A DNA stretch of 64,000 bases from assembly GCF_016900875.1 (NCBI RefSeq), contig NZ_JAFEUM010000002.1:1-64000 (forward strand), written 5' to 3'. The position numbers and the translations under genes were made by a program. The notes beneath the pieces are model-generated. The model ran no database searches. It saw only the letters and a program-made list of their open reading frames with translations, and was not told the DNA's origin. Origin of the DNA: Vibrio ulleungensis (lineage in GTDB: Bacteria; Pseudomonadota; Gammaproteobacteria; Enterobacterales; Vibrionaceae). Within the stretch, counting starts at the first letter, position 1. Each line of letters starts with the position of its first letter. Below, one piece after another: positions 18,335 through 27,772 of this stretch.

Positions 18335-19705
18335 TTAGGACTTTTTCTTATCTAATTCAATTTGTTCTATATCGACAATTTTAGAACGGCTCACGATCAA
18401 TTTAAATCTAGAGTAGGTAGGCGCGCCATCGTGTCGGTCTTCTTTTACTATCAGATTAATTAAGTGGCGCTTTTCGACGTTCTCGCGGCTCACCTGCCCG
18501 TCGTTAAGGCTATAAATGCGATTAGAGTTTCTATCCATGAAACGAGTAATAGGACGTAAATTAAACATCATGCTCTCACGGGTCTGTTCATAACCACTGA
18601 GAAATAGTGTTGTCGATAGGGCGGCTTTTGAGTGGTAGTGCAGCACTTGCTCCTCACGCTGTGAAACTCGCGTTTTACGAATGGTTTTGATTCGATCTGG
18701 TAGTGATTCAAACCGAGTATAGTCAAGCCATTCCAGCTTTCCGCCCACACGTTTTTTTGTACTAGGGTCAATATAGTCTTTACGCCATTTTGGCTTACCT
18801 TTACGTATCCAACGCCACATGACATCACGTAGATCGTCTTTGAATATTTCTCGCAGCGCGTAAATAACACTCATTGCAAACACAAAAGACGCGGTGATTT
18901 CACCCAAATAGTCCCGTGCAGCGATTAATGACAACGATACAAACACCATCACCAGACCAGTAGCAATGCCTTTAATAGCCCGGCTTTGGTTTTTACCAAC
19001 TGTTGAGGTTTTACTTTTAAGTACAATAGGATGCTCTATTAAGCGTCGAAGCAATCGCATTTTGTTGGACAAGCGAGTGACGTCTTCATTGACTTTTTTA
19101 CTATTGTATTTTTTGAGGACGCGATGCGCTTGTTCGCGCTCGCAAATGGTAATGAGCCTGTCACGCAATAGCGTGTATTCTTTGCCTCTGGGGAGATGCG
19201 CGACTAAGGCTAAAAACTTTTGTTCTGTGTACCAAGAGAGGTAGTTGTCGATGTTAACGTAGTAGCGTACCTGGGCTTCTTCATAGGGAACGGAGCGACG
19301 TAATTTCTTAAGGATATCAAGAGACAAGTGAATAACTTCGTCCACCTCATCTTCTGTGACAGTGTCACTTACTTTAATCGAAGCACGCAACCCGTTGACC
19401 GCTGAGTCAAGCGCAATCACGTATTGATAAGCATATAAACTTAAGCTGACACGGTATTGATTGTCCGATAACTTACCACGCTTTGCTAATCGGCTATGCA
19501 CCAGAGGGAGGTGAGTTTTATCACTGAAATAAGCTCGTTTTTCGGTCATGGCGCTGTAGTACAGCTCATTCTCGGATAAAACCTGACTATTTATTCCAAT
19601 TTCACTGGGGAAGAAAAAGTAAAAGTCTAAGTCTAAGCGTTTAGCCGATTCCATGACGTGAGAAACTTTGAGTGTTAATGCGTCTAATTTATCGACTGAA
19701 ATCAA
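18335..19705 (-). CDS. Unrecognised membrane protein with two central helices
   Basis: I do not recognise this 456-residue protein. The N-terminal 240 residues look mixed alpha-helical and charged, without a signal peptide. Two hydrophobic segments (about 245-262 and 268-286) form a probable hairpin in the inner membrane, placing both long ends in the cytoplasm. The C-terminal 165 residues are basic and beta-rich (RKGKPKWRKDYIDP, GKLEWLDYTRFESLPDR). Codon use and length suggest a real gene, and a clean 206-bp promoter gap separates it from the divergent S1-domain gene. No enzymatic motif was seen. It contains a matS site. Function unknown. Confidence 0.75.
   Translation of the reverse strand: MISVDKLDALTLKVSHVMESAKRLDLDFYFFFPSEIGINSQVLSENELYYSAMTEKRAYFSDKTHLPLVHSRLAKRGKLSDNQYRVSLSLYAYQYVIALDSAVNGLRASIKVSDTVTEDEVDEVIHLSLDILKKLRRSVPYEEAQVRYYVNIDNYLSWYTEQKFLALVAHLPRGKEYTLLRDRLITICEREQAHRVLKKYNSKKVNEDVTRLSNKMRLLRRLIEHPIVLKSKTSTVGKNQSRAIKGIATGLVMVFVSLSLIAARDYLGEITASFVFAMSVIYALREIFKDDLRDVMWRWIRKGKPKWRKDYIDPSTKKRVGGKLEWLDYTRFESLPDRIKTIRKTRVSQREEQVLHYHSKAALSTTLFLSGYEQTRESMMFNLRPITRFMDRNSNRIYSLNDGQVSRENVEKRHLINLIVKEDRHDGAPTYSRFKLIVSRSKIVDIEQIELDKKKS
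19355..19367. promoter_or_regulatory. matS site 2 (MatP-binding)
   Basis: GTGACAGTGTCAC is a perfect consensus match inside the unrecognised membrane-protein gene, about 31.9 kb left of dif. Confidence 0.85.
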
Positions 19706-19911
19706 ATGACTATCTCCTTATTGCTCTCCTGCCATGTTACGCAATTGCACTCGCAGATACAATTAACCATGGTCTTTTAAAGAACGGTTTTCAATAAAAA
19801 AGGGCACCACAGAGCGGGATCTAAGCATCAATAAACAAATGCTGCAAACTTATGTTCGAAAAACCCTTCTCACAGAGTATACTTAGCGCAAATAAGTAAG
19901 TGTGGCCAAGT

Positions 19912-20754
19912 ATGATTAATGTAGGACAAATCAATCACCTCAAGATTGATAGACAAACCGATTTTGGATATTTCTTAGATGCAGCTGACTATGGCAGCGT
20001 GTTATTACCAAAAAACTTGGTAAAAACACCGCTCAAAGTGGGTGAGTCCGTTGATGCGATGTTGTATTTCGATTCAGACAACCAACTTTGTGCAACCTGT
20101 GAAGAGCCTATTGCGCAAGTAGGTCAGTGGGGTTTGATGAAGGTTGTAGGCGTTAACGCAACAGGTGCGTTTGTCGACTGGGGAATTAAAGCGAAAGATT
20201 TGTTAATACCGTTTAGTGAACAGCGCCGTCGATTTGCGGAAGGTCAAACTGTGCTCGTCTATGTGTACACCGATAAAGCCAGTGGCAGAATTGTCGGCAC
20301 TACAAAGTTCAATAAGCTGTTAGATAAAACACCTGCGACGTACGAAAACAACCAAAAAGTGTCGATAGTGATCGCCGAAAAAAGCGACCTGGGTTATAAA
20401 GCCATCGTAGAGGGCACTCACTGGGGGATGATTTTTACATCGGATGTATTTGGAAAGCTGTTTATCGGTAAAACGTTATCGGCTTACATCAAGGACGTAC
20501 GCGACGATGGAAAAATAACCCTATCGCTACAAAAAATGGGTGTGGCAAAATTTGATGAGTTAAGTGAGCGTATTCTCGATTTACTCAACAAAAAAGATGG
20601 GTATTTGCCTATTAGTGATAAATCGTCACCAGAGGCGATTTTTGATCTATTTAGAACCAGTAAAGGTACCTTTAAAAAGAGCATCGGCACATTATATAAA
20701 GCACGTAAGATCACGATTGAACGTGATGGAATTCGTCTTACCGATAGCGAGTAA
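19912..20754 (+). CDS. CvfB-like S1 RNA-binding domain protein
   Basis: A 280-residue cytosolic protein of the CvfB/YitL family: three tandem S1-type beta-barrel domains (about residues 1-65, 66-135 and 140-210), then a C-terminal winged-helix region. The second barrel, VGVNATGAFVDWGIKAKDLLIPFSEQ, is a typical S1 sequence. In Staphylococcus aureus CvfB binds RNA and affects virulence gene expression; in Vibrio the role is unproven. The start is placed at the ATG at 19912 (MINVGQINHLK); the longer frame from GTG 19900 adds four residues without support. It is a monocistronic gene with its own terminator. Confidence 0.83.
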   Translation: MINVGQINHLKIDRQTDFGYFLDAADYGSVLLPKNLVKTPLKVGESVDAMLYFDSDNQLCATCEEPIAQVGQWGLMKVVGVNATGAFVDWGIKAKDLLIPFSEQRRRFAEGQTVLVYVYTDKASGRIVGTTKFNKLLDKTPATYENNQKVSIVIAEKSDLGYKAIVEGTHWGMIFTSDVFGKLFIGKTLSAYIKDVRDDGKITLSLQKMGVAKFDELSERILDLLNKKDGYLPISDKSSPEAIFDLFRTSKGTFKKSIGTLYKARKITIERDGIRLTDSE

Positions 20755-20804
20755 TAAGCGCTGATATTACCAAAGTTATTTAGGTAACACCTTAGCAAAG
20801 AACT

Positions 20805-20837
20805 AAAACACCCTGCACTCAACAGGGTGTTTTTTTT
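20805..20837 (+). terminator. Terminator of the CvfB-like gene
   Basis: An 8-bp stem (20808-20815 with 20823-20830), 7-nt loop, followed by a run of eight T on the plus strand. Confidence 0.9.
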
Positions 20838-20841
20838 ACCC

Positions 20842-20875
20842 AAAAAAGAGCCCAGAACTTATCCTGTTCTGGGCT
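20842..20875 (-). terminator. Terminator downstream of rsmF
   Basis: A perfect 10-bp stem (20849-20858 with 20866-20875), followed on the minus strand by a U run. It lies about 90 bp past the rsmF stop and back-to-back with the previous terminator. Confidence 0.8.
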
Positions 20876-20962
20876 TAGGGGAATGGCTCTTTTTCAGAGC
20901 CTGCGCTAATCAATGCTTTTATTTTAGTACAGGCTGCTAAGAATGCCATTTATCAGGCTTGG

Positions 20963-22390
20963 TTAGAATGATATACCGTCTCGAACCAGTTCTCGTGGCA
21001 ATCCATTTTTAATACGATTGCCAACCCATTTGCCTAACCCGATGGGCTTTCCATTGTGCAAAACAAATACAGAGCCTTTCCCTATCGTGGCCTCGCTGGG
21101 CCTTATATCTTGTCCTTGATACCACTGCGATAATTCTGCAGACGTTAGCTCTATGCCCGTTAAGTGACTATTTTGTGCAAGGCTCACTACCGTTTGCGCA
21201 GACCATTTGATGCCTTTTTTGTGCAGCTCACCTAGTTTACTGCCAATTCGTTGAAAGCGAACACAGTCTAGTAGGGGCGCGATCTCTGTGGGAAATAGCC
21301 AAAGCTCTTTGTCTCGCTGCCAAAGATCCAATTGATTCAAGTTAATGTCGAGTTTTAGTTCAGTTGTCAGGCGTTCGCGCGTGTCTAGTACGGTTTTCTT
21401 ACTGCATCGTTCAAAGGGAAATTTGCCTCGCTTCTTACTCGATTTTGGCGCTGCAATGCTGGCTGTTTTAGTTAGCTTAGCAACAAAGAAACCTTCGCTG
21501 TCGTAATGGTGCGGGTAAACGTGTAGCGCACCATTTACCGTGGCAGAGCGGCTAGCACCGTCAAACAGGGTTGTGAGGTCGTCTATACGGATACTCGATG
21601 CGAACGTTTGTAGTGCGTGTTCAACAACGTCTTGGTTTTCTAGGTGGTTGAGGGTGCAGGTCGAATAGACCAAGCTGCCACCAGGTTTTAGCGCATAAAA
21701 GGCACTCTCGATTAACCGCTTCTGTAGCTCAGCAATATCGCTAGTTGAAGATAGACTCCAGTTTGCCATTGCGTGCTCATCTTTACGAATAGCACCTTCG
21801 CCGGAGCACGGAGCATCCAACAAAATCGCGTCAAACTGCTCAAAACAATATTCGCCAAATACCGTAGCATCAAAATGCGTGATTGCGTGATTAAGAACAC
21901 CGCAACGCTCTAGGTTGTGGTGCAATATCTTGATTCGAGAAGCAGAGAGTTCGTTAGATACTAAGGCGCCTTGATTGTTCATATACACCGCTAGCTGAGT
22001 TGACTTAGAACCAGGGGCAGACGCCATGTCGAGCACTCGTGTAGGCTCTGTTAGATTGTTAAACAAAGCAACTGGCGGCATCATCGAACTGGCTTCTTGG
22101 ATATAAAATAGGCCTGTCATGTGCTCGATACTATTGCCCAGCGCTCGCTCACTTTCATCAGCCTCAATCCAGAACCCTTCTTCACACCACGGAATTGGCG
22201 TTAAGTTCCAGCCGTGTTGTTTGGCAATAAGAGCAAACTCTTCAACACTAATTTTAAGCGTGTTAACGCGAATACTTTTTCTTAAGGGTTTTTGACAAGC
22301 TTGAATAAATGATTCGAGTTCAACTTTAGAAGCGAGTTGAGTTTCAATTAGGTCTATGTAGGCATCAGGAATAAAAACGTTAGCGTGCAC
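20963..22390 (-). CDS. rsmF: 16S rRNA (cytosine-1407-C5) methyltransferase RsmF
   Basis: A 475-residue RNA m5C methyltransferase of the RsmF (YebU) family, matching E. coli RsmF across its whole length. Motifs: IRVNTLKIS and IPWCEEGFWIE (N-terminal domain), LDMASAPGSKSTQ (SAM binding), LLDAPCSGEG and YSTCTLN (the two cysteines, nucleophile and releasing residue), WQRDKELWLFP and NGLPRELVRDG in the C-terminal PUA-like domain. It methylates C1407 of 16S rRNA on assembled 30S subunits. rsmF beside letAB is also the E. coli arrangement (yebU-yebT-yebS). A hairpin separates it from letB. Confidence 0.95.
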   Translation of the reverse strand: MHANVFIPDAYIDLIETQLASKVELESFIQACQKPLRKSIRVNTLKISVEEFALIAKQHGWNLTPIPWCEEGFWIEADESERALGNSIEHMTGLFYIQEASSMMPPVALFNNLTEPTRVLDMASAPGSKSTQLAVYMNNQGALVSNELSASRIKILHHNLERCGVLNHAITHFDATVFGEYCFEQFDAILLDAPCSGEGAIRKDEHAMANWSLSSTSDIAELQKRLIESAFYALKPGGSLVYSTCTLNHLENQDVVEHALQTFASSIRIDDLTTLFDGASRSATVNGALHVYPHHYDSEGFFVAKLTKTASIAAPKSSKKRGKFPFERCSKKTVLDTRERLTTELKLDINLNQLDLWQRDKELWLFPTEIAPLLDCVRFQRIGSKLGELHKKGIKWSAQTVVSLAQNSHLTGIELTSAELSQWYQGQDIRPSEATIGKGSVFVLHNGKPIGLGKWVGNRIKNGLPRELVRDGISF

Positions 22391-22449
22391 AATATATCTC
22401 TGGAATCTAGCAGTATTGGCAGTAGTGTACTGAGTTTATCGATGCCAAA

Positions 22450-22484
22450 CCACCACTTAGTCACCTTGTGCGATTAAGTGGTGG
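22450..22484 (-). terminator. Hairpin between letB and rsmF, possible weak terminator
   Basis: A perfect 10-bp inverted repeat (22450-22459 with 22475-22484) encloses a 15-nt loop. Only a short U run follows on the minus strand, so it may be a partial terminator or an mRNA-stabilising hairpin in a letAB-rsmF transcript. Confidence 0.5.
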
Positions 22485-22503
22485 ATGCTGATTGTTGGTA
22501 GTG

Positions 22504-25137
22504 CTAAGGCTTAGGTATCGCGGTGCGCCACGCTAGCCATTTTGGATCAGCTTGAGGATGCAAAATAAAGCTGCTGTTTTCTTTGGCAACGGGTCTCAAA
22601 GCTTCGTCTGGTGTAGCAAATGCGATCCCACCGTTAATGATACTGTCGATTGTGCCCGCTTTAATGTTTGCACCACTAAGTCCAATAGAGACATCCAACC
22701 CCGATTCATTCCAGAAATAGGTGTTGCTGCGGATCAGGTAGGTGAATTCGTTTGAGACTTCAACAGTAATTAGTATTCGGTCAGACAGCGAACCAAGCTC
22801 AACATCGACGACTTGGCCGACAGTAAGGTTTCTAAAATGAACTGGAGTGCCTATGTTTACTGAGCTTCTGTGCGGCGTTTGCAGTACATACTGCGTAGTT
22901 TGTTGCTCCTTGCTAGTGTAATCAAGGTCAAATTTCAACTGCTTGGCGCTGCTCTCTGCAGGGGTAACATCGATAACAGGCACTATGGCCGCGGATAAGT
23001 TTTTAACGCCTTCAAAACTGATTTGTGGCTGTCTTACTGTATAGCGAGTGCCTTTGGTTGCCAAGGCACGAGCGTACTCAGGGTAAAGTCGCGCCGTATA
23101 GGTGATTAAGCCAGTATTAAAGTTGGGGTGCATCTGAGTGACTTCGCCAACCTGAACACTTTGGTAGTGAATTGCTGTTCCCACGTTTATATTGTTCGCC
23201 ACGCCAGAAGTTAACTCTACGGTTGTCCCATAACTTACCGCAGTCTTGTAGCTATCGAAAAGTGTGTAATAACGCCCGGTCTTATTGCTGATTTGTGGCC
23301 CGTTGTCAAAGGCTATGGCCCCTTGTAACAGCTTGCTAAGTGGTTGCGCTTCAATGGATACACCTGCGAGCGAGGCATCAACGGTTACGCCAGAGTGAGT
23401 CCAAAATACGGTGCTGTCTTTAATGAGATGTTGATAGTTTTTATCCACCAACAGATCGACCACCATCCCTTGGTCTGTCAGTTGATACGATTTCACCTGC
23501 CCAACAGGCAAATTGCGATACAGTAGTGGGCTTCCGACACTGACAGAAGGCAATGTACTGCTTAGTAGCTGTACTTTTTGTAGGCCAATAGCGCCATAAT
23601 TTGCAAGCTCTGCCAATTGCTGGTTCTGATACAGTGTAAATTGATTTTTATCCGAAGAGGTTCCCTGACTGGTAAAACTGATCGATCCCGCGAGCAATTG
23701 GGGGACAGGCGGTATGTCTACATTCAGCGCACCATCGGCAAATTGTGCTGATATTTGCGAGTTAAGGTAAAAACGGTTGCCGTTCTTAATTAAAGACGAG
23801 AACTCTTTTTCTACCAATACTTCGATAGCGACTTCGTTGCCGGTTAATGAGACGGTACTCACTTCTCCAACCTGAATACCTTTGTAGACGAGTGGGGAGC
23901 CACTGGATAAGCCAAAGCTTTGATCTGCAATAAGAGTGATAAGCTGCGCGTTGTTCGTTTGGACGCTGAGTTCATTTTGACGAATAGCAACAAAACGTCT
24001 TGCTTTTTCACCTTCTCCCGCAATCAAACTTAAATGATTGCCTTTTATTAAGTTGGCTAGATTTTCTAGTTTGGTCACCGACAATTTTGCTTCTTCAATC
24101 ACCCAACTTGAGCCTGTATTGAGTAAATCAGCAAACATAGGCTCGACGGTAGCCTTAGCAAAAATTTGCTCGCGGTCTTCCGACAAATAAACGTTATTGA
24201 TCACACCAATCTCTAAACCTTTGAATAGCAGGGAGGCGCCATTGTTAGCTATACCGTGAGATTCGGGCAGGGCAATAGTAATCGATATTCCTCGACCGGC
24301 TGTTTCTACATCAGGAAATAGCTTAAAACTGTGTTTGGCTTCTATGTCGTCGCCTTCTTCAGGTAGATCGACGGCAATGGCACCACTGATCAGTGCAGAT
24401 AGAGACTCCATTTTAATATCGACACCATCTAGGCCAAATGACGTTCGGATACCGCTGACATTCCAGAATCGACTATTTTGATTAATGAGGTTTTGATAGC
24501 GTGGGTAAATGACCGCATCAATATGGATGTCTTTGGATTGCCTATCGAGCTCATAGTTGTATACTTCGCCAATAGGGATTTTTTTGTACAGTATTTTAGA
24601 GCCAATATTGATCGAGCCTAAATCCCGTGACACCAATTCAATAGGCAAACCTTGTTTCAATAATGCGTCGCTAGGGCGCTCACTCAGTGCGGTATAGACA
24701 TACTCTTTAAGTTTTTCTGGCTCACTACTCGGCAAAATGGATATGTAGTTACCTGAAACAAGGGCATCTAGTCCAGTCACACCAGAAATTGACGCTGAAG
24801 GTTTCACTAACCAAAACTGAGTATCCTCACCGAGTAATTTAGTCGCTTCGGGGTATATATCGGCATCGACATAAATCTGGCTTAGATCGTCCGCAAGATT
24901 GATGTCACGGACCATGCCTATTTCTAGACCTTGATATCGAATCGCTGTGCGGCCTGCAATCAGGCCCTGGGCGTCTTCAAAATAAATTTGTACCTGTTGG
25001 CCAGCCTCTTGAATGGCTTTGGTGACAAACCAACCTGCAAGGATGAGTGTCAGTGCTGGAATTATCCAAACCGGTGACATACCACGGTCTTTACGAAGCG
25101 TAGGTTTCGCGGGAGAGTGGTTGGCAGGAGTGGTCAT
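22504..25137 (-). CDS. letB: LetB, seven-MCE-domain envelope lipid-transport tunnel
   Basis: The 877-residue length equals E. coli LetB (YebT/MAM7-like). One N-terminal transmembrane segment (about residues 22-40) anchors it in the inner membrane. Seven MCE repeats follow, each recognisable by a GSPLLYRNLPVGQV-like hairpin (seen, for example, as RTAIRYQGLEIG, SKILYKKIPIGEV, ASLLFKGLEIG, SPLVYKGIQVGEV, SPLLYRNLPVGQV, TAIHYQSVQVGEV and TPVHFRNLTVGQV). In E. coli hexameric LetB stacks these rings into a tunnel spanning the periplasm that carries lipids between membranes. Its start overlaps the letA stop by 4 bp, so translation is coupled. All seven repeats look intact. Confidence 0.95.
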   Translation of the reverse strand: MTTPANHSPAKPTLRKDRGMSPVWIIPALTLILAGWFVTKAIQEAGQQVQIYFEDAQGLIAGRTAIRYQGLEIGMVRDINLADDLSQIYVDADIYPEATKLLGEDTQFWLVKPSASISGVTGLDALVSGNYISILPSSEPEKLKEYVYTALSERPSDALLKQGLPIELVSRDLGSINIGSKILYKKIPIGEVYNYELDRQSKDIHIDAVIYPRYQNLINQNSRFWNVSGIRTSFGLDGVDIKMESLSALISGAIAVDLPEEGDDIEAKHSFKLFPDVETAGRGISITIALPESHGIANNGASLLFKGLEIGVINNVYLSEDREQIFAKATVEPMFADLLNTGSSWVIEEAKLSVTKLENLANLIKGNHLSLIAGEGEKARRFVAIRQNELSVQTNNAQLITLIADQSFGLSSGSPLVYKGIQVGEVSTVSLTGNEVAIEVLVEKEFSSLIKNGNRFYLNSQISAQFADGALNVDIPPVPQLLAGSISFTSQGTSSDKNQFTLYQNQQLAELANYGAIGLQKVQLLSSTLPSVSVGSPLLYRNLPVGQVKSYQLTDQGMVVDLLVDKNYQHLIKDSTVFWTHSGVTVDASLAGVSIEAQPLSKLLQGAIAFDNGPQISNKTGRYYTLFDSYKTAVSYGTTVELTSGVANNINVGTAIHYQSVQVGEVTQMHPNFNTGLITYTARLYPEYARALATKGTRYTVRQPQISFEGVKNLSAAIVPVIDVTPAESSAKQLKFDLDYTSKEQQTTQYVLQTPHRSSVNIGTPVHFRNLTVGQVVDVELGSLSDRILITVEVSNEFTYLIRSNTYFWNESGLDVSIGLSGANIKAGTIDSIINGGIAFATPDEALRPVAKENSSFILHPQADPKWLAWRTAIPKP
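24265..24272 (+). promoter_or_regulatory. KOPS octamer pointing rightward toward dif
   Basis: GGGCAGGG matches the FtsK-orienting consensus GGGNAGGG on the plus strand, left of dif, so it points at dif. It lies within letB on the opposite strand. Confidence 0.6.
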
Positions 25138-26405
25138 TGATTCACCTTTTCATTGATATTACGCCAAATGAGATTGGGCTTGAGAGATTCGGTTGCCAGC
25201 ATAGTAAAAAATACCACGACGGCAAAAGCAATAGCGCCTAGACCGGGTGTGAAGTTAAGAATTTGTCCACGGTCGACCAATGTCAGCATGATGGCGATCA
25301 CAAGGATGTCCATCATAGACCACTTCCCAATCCATTTGACGGCAAAGTAAATAGTCATTCGTTGTCGATGAAATCGTTGTCGATCAAACTGAATGGCTAA
25401 CAATATGTATGCAATGCCAATGATCTTAAAAATCGGCACGATGATACTGGCAATAAAGATAATGGCCGCAATACCGGGCATATCATTCTCAATGAGCGAG
25501 GCGATCCCCGATAAGATCGTATCTTCTAACCGTTGCCCGTTTGTAAAGAGAATCGAAATGGGGATGAGATTCGCCGGAACGATGGCGACTGTTGCGATAA
25601 GCAGGAATCCCCAAGTGTTGCGGACCATTTTATAGTCGTTACTGGGCTTAATGAGACTTTCACATCGCTCACAATGCCCATGTGCTGATTGGGTTAAGTG
25701 GCAATGTGGGCAATCAACTAGGATCGCTTCGCTACTGTGCTCGGCTACGGTGACGCTACTGTGTTCATGTGAAAAGTCGGCATGTCGCGTTTCAAACACT
25801 TCCCAATACCGACGACTGCTTAAACGTGTAATGAGCAAGAGAATGAGAATCTGCAAAAGGGCGAGAAATAATAGTCCATGGCGAAAGTAGAGATCGGAGT
25901 AATCTTGAAGTTTGAAGGCCGAAATGGCGATGGAGATTAAAAAAACATCCAACATCATCCAATGCTTGAACCATTGAATAGCGGTTAAGCTACGTTTCAA
26001 CCAGCGACGACTTCGATACCGAATTGCCCACTCAGCCATAAAGGTGGCAACAAGAACAACAGCTGGAGTAATTATGGTGGTTAACCCTACAAACAGCGCC
26101 AGACTTGTAAAGCCATCGTGATACAGTGCAGCGACGCCACCCCATAAGCTGGCAGTTATCCATTCACCAATTAAACGAATGGATAAAAAAGGTTCGAAAA
26201 GAGCTGGGTAGAATAGCACTGCGCAGGCAATCGCTAGAGGGAGGTTGCCTGCAACATTTATGGATTTTCCTCGATAAAGCTGAGTATTGCAGCGTGGGCA
26301 ATACGCACTCTGTTGTTCAGGCAGCGATAACCATTCCACCGCAAGATCGCAGTGCTGGCAAACTCGAGTTTGCGATTTCAATGATGTAGAGGCTTGAAAA
26401 CTCAC
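25134..26405 (-). CDS. letA: LetA, PqiA-family inner-membrane partner of LetB
   Basis: A 423-residue PqiA-family protein. Two zinc-ribbon-like cysteine clusters (CQHC...CPRC near residue 17 and CPHC...CERC near 230) each precede a bundle of about four transmembrane helices, the duplicated PqiA architecture. LetA is the inner-membrane subunit that delivers lipids to the LetB tunnel. Length agrees with E. coli LetA (427). It is the first gene of the letAB unit, with the 4-bp overlap to letB. It is divergent from msrC across 130 bp. Confidence 0.94.
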   Translation of the reverse strand: MSFQASTSLKSQTRVCQHCDLAVEWLSLPEQQSAYCPRCNTQLYRGKSINVAGNLPLAIACAVLFYPALFEPFLSIRLIGEWITASLWGGVAALYHDGFTSLALFVGLTTIITPAVVLVATFMAEWAIRYRSRRWLKRSLTAIQWFKHWMMLDVFLISIAISAFKLQDYSDLYFRHGLLFLALLQILILLLITRLSSRRYWEVFETRHADFSHEHSSVTVAEHSSEAILVDCPHCHLTQSAHGHCERCESLIKPSNDYKMVRNTWGFLLIATVAIVPANLIPISILFTNGQRLEDTILSGIASLIENDMPGIAAIIFIASIIVPIFKIIGIAYILLAIQFDRQRFHRQRMTIYFAVKWIGKWSMMDILVIAIMLTLVDRGQILNFTPGLGAIAFAVVVFFTMLATESLKPNLIWRNINEKVNQ

Positions 26406-26535
26406 TCATTAGTACCCAGATATTGATTATCACACTCTCAGTGTATAGTGCTTTGACAATGGTGCGAACCTATTTGTCAAAAAATGCAACAAAACAATTA
26501 TTAAATCAAGCAGATGTAAGAGAATTAAAGTCATC

Positions 26536-27003
26536 ATGGAAAGAACTGATTATAGCAGTATTACGGCACAAGCTGTCGCACTTACAGAAGGCGAAACTAA
26601 TTTAGTCGCTAACCTATCTAACTTGTCAGCCATATTGGATATGGCTCTTGCCGACATTAATTGGGTGGGTTTTTATCTGTTTGAAGAGAGCAGTGAGCAA
26701 TTAGTGCTGGGACCATTCCAAGGTAAACCTGCGTGTGTAAGAATTGAGCCTGGTAAAGGGGTATGTGGGACTGCATATGCTACGCAAAGTATTCAACGTA
26801 TTGCCGATGTCCATCAATTTGAAGGGCACATCGCTTGTGATGCCGCGAGTAACTCAGAAATCGTCCTGCCGCTATGGGTCAATGGTGAATGCATCGGGGT
26901 ACTCGATATAGACTCTCCAAATTACAATCGCTTTACTGAAGATGACGAACAAGGTCTGCAGCACTTTATCACTCGAGTTGGTGAAACTTTGTCCAACATC
27001 TAA
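26536..27003 (+). CDS. msrC: Free methionine-(R)-sulfoxide reductase (fRMsr)
   Basis: A 155-residue GAF-domain protein of the MsrC (YebR) family, which reduces free L-methionine-(R)-sulfoxide with thioredoxin. The three family cysteines are visible in GKPACVRI, GVCGTAYA and GHIACDAAS; the last is the expected catalytic one and the others form the disulfide relay. The conserved VNWVGFYL-like strand (INWVGFYLFE) and VLDIDSP are present. It is cytosolic. It precedes proQ by 131 bp and is divergent from letA, the same neighbourhood as in E. coli. Confidence 0.94.
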   Translation: MERTDYSSITAQAVALTEGETNLVANLSNLSAILDMALADINWVGFYLFEESSEQLVLGPFQGKPACVRIEPGKGVCGTAYATQSIQRIADVHQFEGHIACDAASNSEIVLPLWVNGECIGVLDIDSPNYNRFTEDDEQGLQHFITRVGETLSNI

Positions 27004-27134
27004 GGCGTTTTTCAAGAGAAGTGTAATTAATTCTACTTAAACACACTGATGACGGTGGTTTTTGATTCCTTTCTCTCTATAATACAGCCCAGATTTTAAA
27101 TAAAAATGCGCAACGAGAGTTACCAGGATCCAAA

Positions 27135-27755
27135 ATGGAAAACACAGATAAATTGAAAACTACCAACGAAGTTATCGCTTATGTTGCTGAATGCTTCCCT
27201 AAGTGCTTTACTTTAGAGGGCGAAGCGAAACCTTTAAAAATTGGTATTTTTCAAGACCTTGCTGAGCGATTGGATAAAGATCCAAAAGTAAGCAAGACGC
27301 AACTTCGTCAGGCGCTTCGCAAATACACTTCTTCTTGGCGCTACTTACATGGCGTTAAAGCAGGTGCCATTCGTGTTGACCTTGATGGCAACGACAGTGG
27401 TGTACTTGAAGAAGAGCACGTAGAACATGCGAAAAAAGCTCTAGCAGAAAGCAAAGCTCGAGTCGTTGAACGCCGTAAAGAGAAAGCGGTTAAGGCGAAA
27501 CAAGAAAATCGTACTGCGAACGCTGAACCAAAAAAGAACAAACCACGTAAGAACAAGCCTAAGCAAGAGAAAAAACCAGAAGTGACTCGTTCACCAATGG
27601 AGCAAAAGGATGTTGTTGCTGGTAAAACCGTTCATGTGAACATGGGCAAAGGTGATATGCCAGCGACAATCGTAGAAGTCAACAAGGATGACGTACGTGT
27701 TCAGTTAAACAACGGCCTTCAAATGGTTGTTAAAACGGAGCATTTACGCGCCTAG
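27135..27755 (+). CDS. proQ: RNA chaperone ProQ
   Basis: A 206-residue global RNA-binding protein. The FinO/ProQ domain occupies about residues 5-120 ([37 protein letters not shown]). A lysine/arginine-rich unstructured linker follows (about 120-155), then a Tudor-like C-terminal domain ([20 protein letters not shown]). ProQ binds 3' ends and sRNA hairpins and promotes some sRNA-mRNA pairs. A TATAAT hexamer at 27078-27083 could be its -10 element, though the -35 is poor. prc begins 17 bp downstream, the conserved proQ-prc pair. Confidence 0.96.
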   Translation: MENTDKLKTTNEVIAYVAECFPKCFTLEGEAKPLKIGIFQDLAERLDKDPKVSKTQLRQALRKYTSSWRYLHGVKAGAIRVDLDGNDSGVLEEEHVEHAKKALAESKARVVERRKEKAVKAKQENRTANAEPKKNKPRKNKPKQEKKPEVTRSPMEQKDVVAGKTVHVNMGKGDMPATIVEVNKDDVRVQLNNGLQMVVKTEHLRA

Positions 27756-27772
27756 CGGAGTAATTCTCACTG

